Origin: JAEXOD01 sp963667875
GTDB taxonomy: Bacteria > Bacteroidota > Ignavibacteria > Ignavibacteriales > Melioribacteraceae
Length of the DNA: 64,000 nt
Assembly (NCBI GenBank): GCA_963667875.2
Contig: CAXXGC010000013.1
Span: 372,001 to 436,000 of the forward strand
Reading direction: 5' to 3'
In this document: one piece after another, positions 1 to 9,535 of the stretch
Layout: each line of letters begins with the position of its first letter
How positions within the stretch are numbered: position 1 is the first letter of the stretch
Program-made: the position numbers and the translations under genes
Notes under the pieces: model-generated
What the model was told of the DNA's origin: nothing
The model's input: the letters and a program-made list of their open reading frames with translations, nothing else
Databases searched by the model: none

Positions 1-3
1 GTA

Positions 4-57
4 ATAAATACTTAAATTTCAAATAATAAAAATATGCCTCTTTATTTAAGTATTTAT
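4..57. repeat. AT-rich 14-bp inverted repeat, possible terminator
   Basis: Bases 4-17 (ATAAATACTTAAAT) and 44-57 (ATTTAAGTATTTAT) are perfect reverse complements with a 26-nt loop. The structure lies just past the stop of the minus-strand hybrid kinase. It may fold at the 3' end of that transcript. The stem has only one G:C pair, so a classic intrinsic terminator is doubtful. Confidence 0.4.
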
Positions 58-62
58 ATATT

Positions 63-2141
63 TTATTTTAAGGTAGTTGATAAAAGTTTTAATAAATCAT
101 CTTTTTTAAATGGTTTAGCTATATAATGTGTACATCCGCCTCTGATAAATTCTTCTCTGTCGCCGGCCATTGTATAAGCTGTTACAGCAATTATTGGTGC
201 ATATTTGTATTTATCCAACTTTCTTATTTCCTTAGTAACTTGAATTCCATCCATCTCTTTACCAAGATTAATATCCATTAAAAATATGTCATAGTTTTTA
301 TTCAAAATCATTTTTATAGCTTCGCGCCCATTTGCGGCAGTATCTACATTATAAAAATTCTTTAAATACAATCTTATAAGGTTGCGATTAATTTCTTCGT
401 CTTCAACATAAAGAACATCTATTTGATCTTTTTTAGTAACAGTTTTGAAATTATCCGAGTCTAATTTATTATTTTCTTCATTGTATTCATTATTGATAGG
501 GAATTGTACTGTAAAAACAGAACCTTTATTAATATTACTTTCAACAGAAATTGTTCCATTCATAATTTCTGTCATTTTTTTCGAAATAGTTAATCCTAAT
601 CCGGATCCTTCAAAATTTCTACCCCAGCCTTCACTTGCCTGACGAAACGGATCAAAAATAATTTTTTGGTTCTCCGGTTCTATTCCAATTCCAGTGTCAA
701 TTATTTTAATTAATACATAATAATTATCATTTATAATCTTTTTGATTACCTCAACAATAATTTTACCTTCATTAGTAAATTTTATTGCGTTATTTAATAA
801 ATTATTAATAATTCGGGAAAATAACCTTTCATCCAATTTTACATAAATTGGTTCATTACATTCCGTGTACTCCAATAAAAGCTTTTTATTTTCAGCTGCA
901 GAATAAAATGGTGCTATTGTTTCTTTAATTGATTTATTAATATCAATACTTTTTTCAACTACTTTTAATTTATTTGATTCCGCATTAGCCAAATCCAAAA
1001 TTAATTGTAAAGTTTCATTAAGCCTTTTTCCCGATTTTATAATATTTTCAACCATAATAACTTGAGTAGGCGAGATAAATTCATCATTTAAGATGTCAGC
1101 AAAACCTAAAATACCCATTAATGGTGTACGCAATTCATGACTCATATTAGCCAGAAAACTTGTTTTAAGCCTATTCATTTCTTCAGCTTTTTCTTTTGCG
1201 GCTTGTAATTCCAATACCGCCATTTTACGCTCTGTAATATCCATACTTATTGCAGATAATCCGGTTATCTCGCCATCAGAAATAATTGGGTTTAAAAAAA
1301 CTTCAAAATAATGTAATTTGTTTTTAATTTTTATGTTAAATTCAAACTTAGTTTTATTGCCTAAAATTGCTGAAGTGTATTTTATTTCCCAAAATTCCCG
1401 TTCGTCATTTTTGAAAAACGAAAGGGCATTTAATCCATAAATTATTTTCACATTAAATAATTCTGCACAAAAATCTTGATAAAAATTATTAAAAATAATA
1501 TAATTAAAATCGGTATCAATCGACCAAATCAACTCATTTCTATTATTAATAAGCGAGTTAAGATTAGCTGAATATTCTCTAATAGTTTTTTCAGCTTTTT
1601 TTCTGTCTTCAATTTCTTTTTGTAAAGCAATATTTTTAATTTTTAACTCTTTTTCGGAAATCTCAGATTGAGTCATTTTATCTTCAAGTTTCCTAATAAG
1701 TGTTTCATTGTACTCTTTCAAAATGATAGTTTCGGGCAATTCAATAGTATTTTTTGTGGTAATATTTTTTTCTTGCATTTCACTTACAAAAGTTGAAATT
1801 ATCTCCAAAAAAGAATCCGGGTCAATAGGTTTTAACAAAAATTTATCCGCACCTAAACTTAATGCAAATTCTTCATCTTTTGGATCGGTATATGTTGCGG
1901 TATAAAAAATAAAGGGGACATTACAAAGTACTTCATCTTTTTTACATTCACGACATAAAGTGTAACCATCCATAACCGGCATTAGAATGTCAGATACAAT
2001 TAAATCGGGTTTGTTTTTATGAGCAAATCCTAATGCCTCTGCTCCATTATTTGCACAAATAGCTTTATAACCGGAACCATTTAATAACAATTCTAACATG
2101 TATAAATTTTCAATTTTATCATCAACTATTAATATATTCAT
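63..2141 (-). CDS. Hybrid sensor histidine kinase, REC-PAS-HisKA-HATPase-REC
   Basis: Soluble hybrid kinase of 692 aa. An N-terminal receiver (1-120; acceptor D51, K104) is followed by a coiled coil (about 140-195), a PAS-like sensor domain (about 195-305), a HisKA dimerisation domain with the autophosphorylated His in SHELRTP (H335), an HATPase_c domain (N box near 447-452, GIGI near 484, GSGLGL near 512) and a C-terminal receiver (575-690; D623, K676). No signal peptide or membrane span is seen, so it should act in the cytoplasm. It is the last gene of a minus-strand group with a lone response regulator and a YfiR-type membrane kinase. The two receivers suggest it takes phosphate or signal from the upstream kinase (inference). 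The target is unknown, since no DNA-binding output domain is encoded here. Confidence 0.93.
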   Translation of the reverse strand: MNILIVDDKIENLYMLELLLNGSGYKAICANNGAEALGFAHKNKPDLIVSDILMPVMDGYTLCRECKKDEVLCNVPFIFYTATYTDPKDEEFALSLGADKFLLKPIDPDSFLEIISTFVSEMQEKNITTKNTIELPETIILKEYNETLIRKLEDKMTQSEISEKELKIKNIALQKEIEDRKKAEKTIREYSANLNSLINNRNELIWSIDTDFNYIIFNNFYQDFCAELFNVKIIYGLNALSFFKNDEREFWEIKYTSAILGNKTKFEFNIKIKNKLHYFEVFLNPIISDGEITGLSAISMDITERKMAVLELQAAKEKAEEMNRLKTSFLANMSHELRTPLMGILGFADILNDEFISPTQVIMVENIIKSGKRLNETLQLILDLANAESNKLKVVEKSIDINKSIKETIAPFYSAAENKKLLLEYTECNEPIYVKLDERLFSRIINNLLNNAIKFTNEGKIIVEVIKKIINDNYYVLIKIIDTGIGIEPENQKIIFDPFRQASEGWGRNFEGSGLGLTISKKMTEIMNGTISVESNINKGSVFTVQFPINNEYNEENNKLDSDNFKTVTKKDQIDVLYVEDEEINRNLIRLYLKNFYNVDTAANGREAIKMILNKNYDIFLMDINLGKEMDGIQVTKEIRKLDKYKYAPIIAVTAYTMAGDREEFIRGGCTHYIAKPFKKDDLLKLLSTTLK

Positions 2142-2161
2142 TAGATTTCTCGTTCTGTTTT

Positions 2162-2533
2162 TTATTCTTGGGGTATAAATGATAACATTTGCGAAATAAA
2201 TGTATCAGGATCTATTGGTTTTTCAATATAACCGGTAGCACCGGCTTCCATAACTTTTTCTTTATCACCAGGCATTGCATAAGAAGTAACGGCAATTATA
2301 GGAACTTTTTTTAAATCTTGATACTCACGTATTTTACGCGCAACAGTATACCCATCCATTTCAGGAAGCTGAATATCTAATAATATAATATCGGGTTTAG
2401 TTTCAGTTGCAGCATTAATACCTAAAGGACCATTAAATGCTTTTATAACTTCATAATTATTACTTTCAAGTAAAAAAGAAAGCATATACATGTTTTGCTC
2501 GTTATCTTCAATAATTAATATTTTCGTTTTCAT
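2162..2533 (-). CDS. Single-domain response regulator (CheY-like)
   Basis: Stand-alone receiver domain of 123 aa from the chosen start. The acidic pocket (IIEDNE), acceptor D53 (LLDIQLPEMDG), the conserved T/S and K105 (EKPIDP) are all present. A longer reading frame starts at 2626, but its extra 31 residues would overlap the upstream kinase and are not receiver-like. The ATG at 2533 precedes the canonical MKTKILIIEDN opening, with a weak GGAAA upstream. It has no output domain, so it probably relays phosphate or acts by protein contact between the YfiR kinase (upstream) and the hybrid kinase (downstream), as inferred from gene order. Confidence 0.92.
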   Translation of the reverse strand: MKTKILIIEDNEQNMYMLSFLLESNNYEVIKAFNGPLGINAATETKPDIILLDIQLPEMDGYTVARKIREYQDLKKVPIIAVTSYAMPGDKEKVMEAGATGYIEKPIDPDTFISQMLSFIPQE

Positions 2534-2567
2534 TTTATTTCCAAATATATAATAATTCTTTAGTAAA

Positions 2568-4493
2568 TTAGTTATTAATTGGTAAAGATACAATAAATGT
2601 GCTTCCAATACCAATTGTACTTTCAACAGAAATATTTCCCCCTAATTTATCAATTAATCTGCTGCATATCGATAATCCAAGGCCGGTTCCTTCATGGTTT
2701 CGAGTAATTCCGGTATCAATTTGGCTGAATGGTTTAAATAATTTATCTCTGTCCTCTTCTTTAATACCAATACCTGAATCAATTACTTTTGTAACTATGT
2801 TTCCATTTTCTTTTTTACTTTCAATTTTAACATATCCGGAATCCGTGAATTTTATTGAATTATTAATCAAATTTAAGAAGATTTGTTCAACTCTTCGTCC
2901 ATCGCTAATTATTTCATTTACATCATCGGCTATCTCTAAACTAACCTCTAAATTCTTTTTTATTGCCAGAGGCTGAACAGAGGATATAACTTTTTGTAAA
3001 GATTTGCTCAAATCAAATGGCTTTAATGAAACAACTAATTCACCGGCTTCTATTTTTGAGATATCCAAAACATCGTTAATCAAATCTAATAAATGATGAG
3101 CACTTCCTTTTGCCATACCAAGTTGTTTTAATTGTTCACTATTTAACGGCCCGGCAATACCTTTCATTAATATTCCGGTAAAACCAATAATAGAATTAAG
3201 CGGTGTGCGCAGTTCGTGCGACATTGTAGCAAGGAAAGCGGATTTAAGCCTATCAGCCGATTCTGCTTTATCTTTAGCTATTGCCAATTCACGTGTTCTT
3301 TCCTTTACCATATCTTCAAGATGCTCGTGATATTTTTTTAATTCTTCTTCAGCTTTTTTTCTTTCACTTAGCTCAAATATTAATTGTTCATTTGTATTTA
3401 GTAATTCTTTTGTTCTTTGTAAAACTTTTTCTTCCAATTCCTTATTTAATTTTTTCTTTATTGTATAATTTCTAAATATTAACACAAACAGACCGATTAC
3501 CAAAAGAATTATAACTATAAGTAAATAAACAAGTTGTTCCTGCCAATGAAGTTTTTTATTTTGACTTTCAAGAACGATAGTTTGTTTTGAAATTTCGTCT
3601 TTTTGCGACTGAATATTTTCTTTTTGAATTAGTAATAATTCGTTTCCCTTTACAAGTGCTTCTTTTTGGTTTTTAATTTCAATTGCTTGTTTATCAAAAA
3701 TATCTTGCTGCTCTTTTATTTTTTGAATCTGAGCTGCTAATTCCTTATTCCGTTCGTTTAGGTCAAATGACATTTTATTAAACAGTTTTTCCTGCTCTTG
3801 TATTTTAATATTTTGCCTTTCAAGACTATCTTTTTGAATTTTTAGTTCTTGATTTTTATCATTTGTAATTTTATTAAGTTTTTTGATATTGTTTTCAAGA
3901 TCATCCGAATGCTTTTGCAAACTTCGTAAACTATTCTGTCCTTCTTTATACAAAGCCGCAACATCAACTTCAGTACCTCCAAGAAGAATCATATCCTGCA
4001 TAATTGTTAAATGTTGGTTAATTATATTTGCTTTGTTTATTTCAAATAAAAGTTTTCCTTTTTCAGAATCATAAAAATTTATCATAATCAATCGTTTATC
4101 TGTACATCCATCTGTAATAAGCAGAATATTTTTACCTTCAATTTTATCAAATATCTCAGCCAAATTATTTGTTTGACCTTTAGTTACAAAAATTAGTTGT
4201 ACACTATTTAAACTACCCAAAGTATTTGATGATATGATTTTAATTAATTTATTGCGGAGTTTTTTATTTACAGAAAGTGCGTTTAATTCTTTAATAATGT
4301 TTTCATCATCTCCAAGTACAAGGAAATGAAACTCTTTAAAAGACTCCTCATTTTGCCATTGTACATTTTTTGCGAAGTTATAAATGTATGCGGAAATTGC
4401 TTCATGACGCTGCAAATTTTGCGACTTAGAAACAGAAAAGGGGAGTAAAAGCCAAACAATTATTATCACAACAAATATAAATAGCTTTTTCAT
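2568..4493 (-). CDS. Membrane histidine kinase with periplasmic YfiR-like (DUF4154) domain
   Basis: A signal peptide (about 1-25) leads into a YfiR/DUF4154-like domain (about 28-180), recognised by the pattern around AYIYNFAKNVQW and the LLITDG segment. A long Gln/Lys-rich coiled coil (about 185-318) joins it to one transmembrane helix (about 321-340). The cytoplasmic part has a second coiled coil, HisKA with H426 in SHELRTP, and HATPase_c (GIGIKEED, GTGLGLSI). In characterised systems YfiR is a periplasmic repressor of a membrane signalling enzyme; here it is fused directly to a kinase. The gene sits 64 bp downstream of a TonB-dependent receptor and upstream of a lone receiver, which suggests outer-membrane to cytoplasm signalling. 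The ligand is unknown. Confidence 0.9.
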   Translation of the reverse strand: MKKLFIFVVIIIVWLLLPFSVSKSQNLQRHEAISAYIYNFAKNVQWQNEESFKEFHFLVLGDDENIIKELNALSVNKKLRNKLIKIISSNTLGSLNSVQLIFVTKGQTNNLAEIFDKIEGKNILLITDGCTDKRLIMINFYDSEKGKLLFEINKANIINQHLTIMQDMILLGGTEVDVAALYKEGQNSLRSLQKHSDDLENNIKKLNKITNDKNQELKIQKDSLERQNIKIQEQEKLFNKMSFDLNERNKELAAQIQKIKEQQDIFDKQAIEIKNQKEALVKGNELLLIQKENIQSQKDEISKQTIVLESQNKKLHWQEQLVYLLIVIILLVIGLFVLIFRNYTIKKKLNKELEEKVLQRTKELLNTNEQLIFELSERKKAEEELKKYHEHLEDMVKERTRELAIAKDKAESADRLKSAFLATMSHELRTPLNSIIGFTGILMKGIAGPLNSEQLKQLGMAKGSAHHLLDLINDVLDISKIEAGELVVSLKPFDLSKSLQKVISSVQPLAIKKNLEVSLEIADDVNEIISDGRRVEQIFLNLINNSIKFTDSGYVKIESKKENGNIVTKVIDSGIGIKEEDRDKLFKPFSQIDTGITRNHEGTGLGLSICSRLIDKLGGNISVESTIGIGSTFIVSLPINN

Positions 4494-4557
4494 ATGATCA
4501 ACTATTGTTAATTAATAATATTTATTTTTTAGTATAACAAAATTACTTCCTGAATTG

Positions 4558-6729
4558 TTAAAATGTATTAAAAACTAAGTTCAATCCCATAGTAAAATTA
4601 ATACCCGGATCCTTAAATTGCCAAGGCATTTCGTATTTATTATTAGTAACATTGTACAACTTAATAAATAAATTTAATTTATTTTCGTTACTAATATTAA
4701 ATTCTTTTGAAGCCACAATATTTAATAGTTCTTTTGAATTAAAACTATGCCTGTTAATTTTTGTATTACTATCGTAAATAATACCACCTAAATGGAGCAT
4801 AGCATTAAATTCTAAACCATAGGGTAATGATAGAGTAAATCCTAAATTACTCATAAATTCCGGAACAAACGGAATTTCAACTCCATCCTGATCGCTGTTT
4901 ACAGAATTTGACATTTTCGAATTGGTATAAGTAACGTTTGCAAACCAATTAAAATTTTCATCTATTTTTTGTTTTACACTTAACTCAAATCCTTTTATAG
5001 TTGTATTGCCGCTGGCATTAATAGATTTTGTTTGTGATGGATTTTCACTAATTACAATATCAATAATTGCATCATTAATAATATTGTTAAATAAACGTAA
5101 AGATACATCAAAATCATTAAACAAAACAATTTCGGCTCCAATGTCAAAACCCATTCCGTTTTCCGGTTTTAAATCCGGATTTGGTAATTGACCATTTTTA
5201 TTAGGAACGTAAATATCATTTATTGATAATGTTCCGCCAAGTGATTTTAATCCCGGAGTTAAAAAACTACTGCCGCCATTTGTAAACAAAAAAACTTTTT
5301 CGGATAAATGATATTTAGCTCCATAGCTCCATAAAAATACTTTCCAATCTTTACTGTTTACTTCCGGTGTAATTCTATCAAATTTATTAATTTCGTATTT
5401 AATTATATTAAATCGTCCACCACCTCGTAAGGTAAAATTTTCCAACTGATACTCTTCCTGAATATAAAAACCAAGTTGATTTGCTGAAGCATCATTTCCT
5501 GTAATTTTTTCATTTTCTAAGGTTTTAATCCATGTTAAATATGATGCATGCTGAAAATCAGTTCCAACACTTAATAAACTGTTATTTAAATGGTGGTAAC
5601 TAAAAGCAGCATCAAAAGGTAAAATAGTTTGTTCAACTCCATCGGTTTCTTTCAAAACCATTACCGAATTAATTTCGTTATCTTCCTGCCAATCACGATA
5701 ATATTTTCGTAATCCTGCTTTTACATTTAATTTTAATTTTTCCGTTATTTTGCCGGAATAAGCTAAATTAATTAAGCTGTACTTAAAATCAAATTCTCTA
5801 TTAATTCTTCCAAAATCACCTAATTGAAAAGATTGATTACCGTAAAAAGTCAATTTATGTTTTTCTTGCGTATCTAAATAATAAGATGTACCTAAAAATA
5901 TCTTAATTTTTTGATATTCCGGATTTTTTTGCATGTTTAACCATGAATTGGTAGTCCCGTAGTTTGTATAATCGGAATTTTCGTACGACAAACCTCCCAA
6001 CACACTAAATTTACCGAAACGATTTGCATGAAAAACTTTGGCTTTATACGTATTATATGAACCGTATTCCACATCCATTGACGTAACAGGTGTTGTTACA
6101 TCTTCTTTAACAATTATGTTTACAGTACCTGCCAGAGGACTTTGATTACCGGCAAAATCTTGCGATAAATAATTTGAATAAAGTATTGATGCTGGTCCTC
6201 TTTGCACCTCTATACGCTGAATACCCATAATACTTAAACCAACGGGATCCATAAATCCATCAATTGGCAGACCTTGAATCATATACGTGTTATATTTTGT
6301 ACCAATGCCGCCATATGCACCCCAATTAACATCATTTCGTGATAATACTTTAACAGATGCCCCGGGTAAATACTGAATTAGTTCTGCAACATTTCTATTT
6401 CCCATAACAATTTTAGAAATATCTTTTTCCGATACAACATCAATTTTTTGAGTTATTTTATCAATTGATTGGGGAGTTTTTGAAGCTGTTATTACAATTT
6501 TGCTTAATTGTTCTAAACTTAATTCATAAAAATCAATGTTGCTTTTTTGTTCTGTAGAATCCTGGGCTAAAAGCTTTATAAAAGGGGTTATAAAAAATAA
6601 TAGAGAAAATAAAAAATAAATTAATAAAGAGGAAATTGCTTCAAAAAAAAACGATATTTGTTTACAAAGGTTTTTAGTATAATTAAAAAAAATAAATAGG
6701 TTTTTCCGCACTTCAAATAATTGTACCAT
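4558..6729 (-). CDS. TonB-dependent outer-membrane receptor
   Basis: 723 aa. A hydrophobic segment ending at LLAQ (near residue 56) looks like the end of a signal peptide. A TonB-box-like stretch (KIVITASKTP) follows, then a plug domain (about 85-210, with IRIEVQRGPASILY-type motif) and a beta-barrel to the C-terminus, which ends in Phe as outer-membrane proteins usually do. There is no N-terminal CarboxypepD-like domain and no SusD partner, so a polysaccharide-uptake role is not supported. It is first in a minus-strand group with the YfiR-like kinase. The N-terminal region before the hydrophobic core is unusually long (about 33 residues), so the true start may be an internal non-ATG codon. 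The substrate cannot be read from sequence. Confidence 0.92.
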   Translation of the reverse strand: MVQLFEVRKNLFIFFNYTKNLCKQISFFFEAISSLLIYFLFSLLFFITPFIKLLAQDSTEQKSNIDFYELSLEQLSKIVITASKTPQSIDKITQKIDVVSEKDISKIVMGNRNVAELIQYLPGASVKVLSRNDVNWGAYGGIGTKYNTYMIQGLPIDGFMDPVGLSIMGIQRIEVQRGPASILYSNYLSQDFAGNQSPLAGTVNIIVKEDVTTPVTSMDVEYGSYNTYKAKVFHANRFGKFSVLGGLSYENSDYTNYGTTNSWLNMQKNPEYQKIKIFLGTSYYLDTQEKHKLTFYGNQSFQLGDFGRINREFDFKYSLINLAYSGKITEKLKLNVKAGLRKYYRDWQEDNEINSVMVLKETDGVEQTILPFDAAFSYHHLNNSLLSVGTDFQHASYLTWIKTLENEKITGNDASANQLGFYIQEEYQLENFTLRGGGRFNIIKYEINKFDRITPEVNSKDWKVFLWSYGAKYHLSEKVFLFTNGGSSFLTPGLKSLGGTLSINDIYVPNKNGQLPNPDLKPENGMGFDIGAEIVLFNDFDVSLRLFNNIINDAIIDIVISENPSQTKSINASGNTTIKGFELSVKQKIDENFNWFANVTYTNSKMSNSVNSDQDGVEIPFVPEFMSNLGFTLSLPYGLEFNAMLHLGGIIYDSNTKINRHSFNSKELLNIVASKEFNISNENKLNLFIKLYNVTNNKYEMPWQFKDPGINFTMGLNLVFNTF

Positions 6730-6879
6730 TCCTTTTACCTCAGCGATATTAAAACTATTAAATAATAATCTTGAGCTTAAATTAATATACGCAAAATCAA
6801 AAAAAAAACAAATAAATTATCCTTCAAATGTCATTTATTTTATCAAAAAATATTTATACATTAATCAATATTTAAAACA

Positions 6880-8508
6880 TCATTCTCCAGTCCCACTAAT
6901 AAACTCGCAATCAGCCGGAATTTCCGGTTTAACCAATAAAACCTCTTCTTTTAATAAAGCTACCTGACCAACATTCATTCCTTTCTTTTTTAAAACATAT
7001 TTTTTTAAGGTATAAACAACCGGTACTGTACCGGCAGTTTTAGCTTTACTGTGATATGCGGTTAAAGATGCTACCGATTTTAATACATTTTTAGGAACAA
7101 CCTCTTTTGTGTTTTCAACTCTTAAAACCACGTGTGAACCGGAAGTCCCTCTTACATGAAACCAATAATCGTTCTGTTTTGCAAATTTTGTCGTAAGCAA
7201 ATCATTATTTGTACTATCCTTACCAACGTATACTTTATATTTTCCACAACAGATATATGTTTTAAAATTAAATTGTTTTTCGTTGTTATATTCGTTTTGT
7301 TTTTCGGAACCCAATTTTAATTCTTCCTTTAATTTTATAAAATCTTTTATATCTTCAATTACATCAAATTTTTCTTTTATTTTAATTAATTTTTTATATT
7401 TATTTTCCGTCAAATTAAATAATTCAATTGATTTATTATAACTTATCTTTTCATTTCTTGCTTTTTCAAAAAATAAATCAATATTTTTTTGATAATTAAA
7501 TTTACTGTTTATGATTAAATTAATCCATTTTTCAACGTTATAATCAAATACTTCAACTGATTTATCAGAGATTTTTTTATAGGAATTTATATTGTATAAA
7601 AGCAAATTTCCATAATTTTTATATATCTCTTCTTTTGATCCGTTTTCAATTCTGTTTTTGAGATTATTTAATTTATCGCTAAGTTTTACCAATTCTTTTT
7701 CTAAATAACGACCGATAGTGGTTTTTAAATTAATTATTGTTTTGAATTTTTGCTGCAAACTTAAATAATAATGAATAGAATCATTAAGTGTTAAAAAGTA
7801 CTTTATTACTTCAGCATTTTCAGAAATAAAAAAACTTTCCGGCTGCATAAACACCGAATTAAGCATTTTATCGTAAAACACAACAATTCTATTTTTTAAT
7901 ATATCATCAATTATTCCAATTTTTAATTCTTCAAGTGGAATTAATGGAAAAATAATTTTCCTATGTTCAAGTTCTTTATTAAACCTTTTAGTTTCATAAA
8001 CATTTTTAATATTATTATCTATATTGTTAATATTGAGATCTACACAAACTACTTTGGGCTTAATAAATTCCAAATTGTTTAATTCTTCAACCTTTTCACT
8101 TAAATTTTCTTCGTCAATTCTTTTAAAACTTAAATATTCATTTTTTGATACAAATAAAACATTTGTTTTGGGACCGGAATAATAAAAATATAAAACACCT
8201 GTACTTAAAACAATTTTAATAATTCTATCGTTTTTACAAAATAGAATATCAATTATTTTAGCAGGGAAGTAATTATTAAAAAAAAGTATTGTATTTTTTT
8301 TTGCTTTATGATGTTCTTGTTTTGTTAAAATATATGGTGCATTTGCATTCGTAGAAATAATTAGATGCAAATAGGGGAATTGTGAATTACCAATTGAAAT
8401 GAACAAAGTATCTTTTTCTTGCGTAAATACTTCTTCGGCAATCAAACCGATAAGTTCATTTCCTAATTCTAAAAGATGTCGTTTTAAAAATAAATAATTA
8501 TTAAACAT
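6880..8508 (-). CDS. rqcH: RqcH, NFACT-family ribosome quality control factor
   Basis: 542 aa, matching bacterial Rqc2/NEMF-family proteins (older name: fibronectin-binding protein A). It has an N-terminal NFACT-N domain (1 to about 170), helix-hairpin-helix and coiled-coil middle (about 250-410), and a C-terminal NFACT-R domain (about 425-530) with YVGKDS, DYWFHVRG and SGSHVVLR. RqcH binds stalled 50S-peptidyl-tRNA complexes and recruits tRNA-Ala to add alanine tails that mark the nascent chain for degradation. The D94-R95 pair probably matches the Asp-Arg pair needed for tailing in Bacillus RqcH (alignment by eye). It is monocistronic here and no RqcP/Hsp15 gene is in view. Confidence 0.92.
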   Translation of the reverse strand: MFNNYLFLKRHLLELGNELIGLIAEEVFTQEKDTLFISIGNSQFPYLHLIISTNANAPYILTKQEHHKAKKNTILFFNNYFPAKIIDILFCKNDRIIKIVLSTGVLYFYYSGPKTNVLFVSKNEYLSFKRIDEENLSEKVEELNNLEFIKPKVVCVDLNINNIDNNIKNVYETKRFNKELEHRKIIFPLIPLEELKIGIIDDILKNRIVVFYDKMLNSVFMQPESFFISENAEVIKYFLTLNDSIHYYLSLQQKFKTIINLKTTIGRYLEKELVKLSDKLNNLKNRIENGSKEEIYKNYGNLLLYNINSYKKISDKSVEVFDYNVEKWINLIINSKFNYQKNIDLFFEKARNEKISYNKSIELFNLTENKYKKLIKIKEKFDVIEDIKDFIKLKEELKLGSEKQNEYNNEKQFNFKTYICCGKYKVYVGKDSTNNDLLTTKFAKQNDYWFHVRGTSGSHVVLRVENTKEVVPKNVLKSVASLTAYHSKAKTAGTVPVVYTLKKYVLKKKGMNVGQVALLKEEVLLVKPEIPADCEFISGTGE

Positions 8509-8650
8509 TGATTTTTTTATTTAAGATATTAAAAAATAAGGATTAAGAGAACTTTTCGGAAAACAATAAACATTAAGATATAAATTTTTAATGATATTGT
8601 TCCTCCCGGATTTATTAATCCTTCTACTGAAGTGATGATAATTCAATTCA

Positions 8651-8673
8651 ACCCTTCTCAAAATGAGAAGGGT
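8651..8673. repeat. Perfect 10-bp hairpin, ACCCTTCTCA / TGAGAAGGGT
   Basis: Bases 8651-8660 and 8664-8673 are perfect reverse complements around an AAA loop, in the gap between nagB and rqcH (both on the minus strand). No T-run follows the stem on either strand, so an intrinsic terminator is not clear. It could be a dispersed palindromic (REP-like) element or protect the nagB mRNA 3' end. Confidence 0.5.
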
Positions 8674-8694
8674 GAATAATAAAGAACTTTTTAT

Positions 8695-9504
8695 TTACTG
8701 CAAGGTATCCGGATCCAGATTTGGAAACTCAATATCCTTAAAGTAATTTACGGTCCCTACTTTTAATTCAACAGTTGATGCATCATCGCAAACGATAATA
8801 CTTTTAGGATGAAGCTGCAAAGCACTAACAGTCCACATATGATTTACACCCTCTTCTACAACTTTTGCTAAGGCTCTTGATTTTGAATGACCCGAAATAA
8901 TTACAATAACCTCCTCGGAATCCATAACAGTTTTTACACCTACCGTTAAAGCAGTTTTTGGAACAAGATTAATATCATTATCAAAAAATCTTGAATTAGC
9001 AATAATTGTATCCATTGTTAAAGTTTTAACACGAGTCAGTGAACCTAATGAAGAGCCGGGTTCGTTAAAAGCAATATGTCCATCAGGACCAATTCCGCCC
9101 AAAAATAAATTAATACCTCCAAGCGATTTAATTTTTGCTTCGTAATTTTCACATTCTTTGTTTAAATCTTTTGCATTACCATTTAATATGTTCACATTTT
9201 TTTTCAAAATATCAACATGTTCAAAAAAATTAGACCACATAAAATAATGATAACTTTGCGGATGATCTTCCGGTAAACCAACATATTCATCCATATTAAA
9301 AGTAACCACATTGCGAAATGAAACTTTCCCTTCCTGGTACAAATTAATCAATTCTCTGTATAAGCCAAGAGGGGAAGAACCTGTTGGAAGTCCTAATTTA
9401 AATGGTTTTTTAGGGGTCGGTTTAAATTCATTAATTTTATTAACAATAAACTTAGCAGCCCATAAAGAAACCTTTTCATAATTTGGTTGAATAATTAAAC
9501 GCAT
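8695..9504 (-). CDS. nagB: Glucosamine-6-phosphate deaminase
   Basis: 269 aa, the usual full length for NagB. It converts glucosamine-6-phosphate to fructose-6-phosphate and ammonia, the last step in feeding N-acetylglucosamine carbon into glycolysis. The family signatures are seen: GLPTGSSPLGLY for phosphate binding, FNMDEYVGLPEDHPQSY with the catalytic Asp, and GGIGPDGHIAFNEPGSSL with the His/Glu pair of the ring-opening step. It lies 31 bp downstream of a GlmU-like nucleotidyltransferase on the same strand, so the two are probably co-transcribed. nagA is present at 14050 on the opposite strand. Confidence 0.96.
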   Translation of the reverse strand: MRLIIQPNYEKVSLWAAKFIVNKINEFKPTPKKPFKLGLPTGSSPLGLYRELINLYQEGKVSFRNVVTFNMDEYVGLPEDHPQSYHYFMWSNFFEHVDILKKNVNILNGNAKDLNKECENYEAKIKSLGGINLFLGGIGPDGHIAFNEPGSSLGSLTRVKTLTMDTIIANSRFFDNDINLVPKTALTVGVKTVMDSEEVIVIISGHSKSRALAKVVEEGVNHMWTVSALQLHPKSIIVCDDASTVELKVGTVNYFKDIEFPNLDPDTLQ

Positions 9505-9535
9505 TCTAATCTCAAAAATAATTTTATAAAATTAA

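Noticed and set aside
2534..2626. 31-residue N-terminal extension of the response regulator
   Set aside because: It is not receiver-like and overlaps the kinase; the ATG at 2533 starts the canonical receiver.
7129..7134. CACGTG as a parS core
   Set aside because: The flanks do not match the TTTCACGTGAAA pattern, and it lies inside rqcH, 12 kb from parB.
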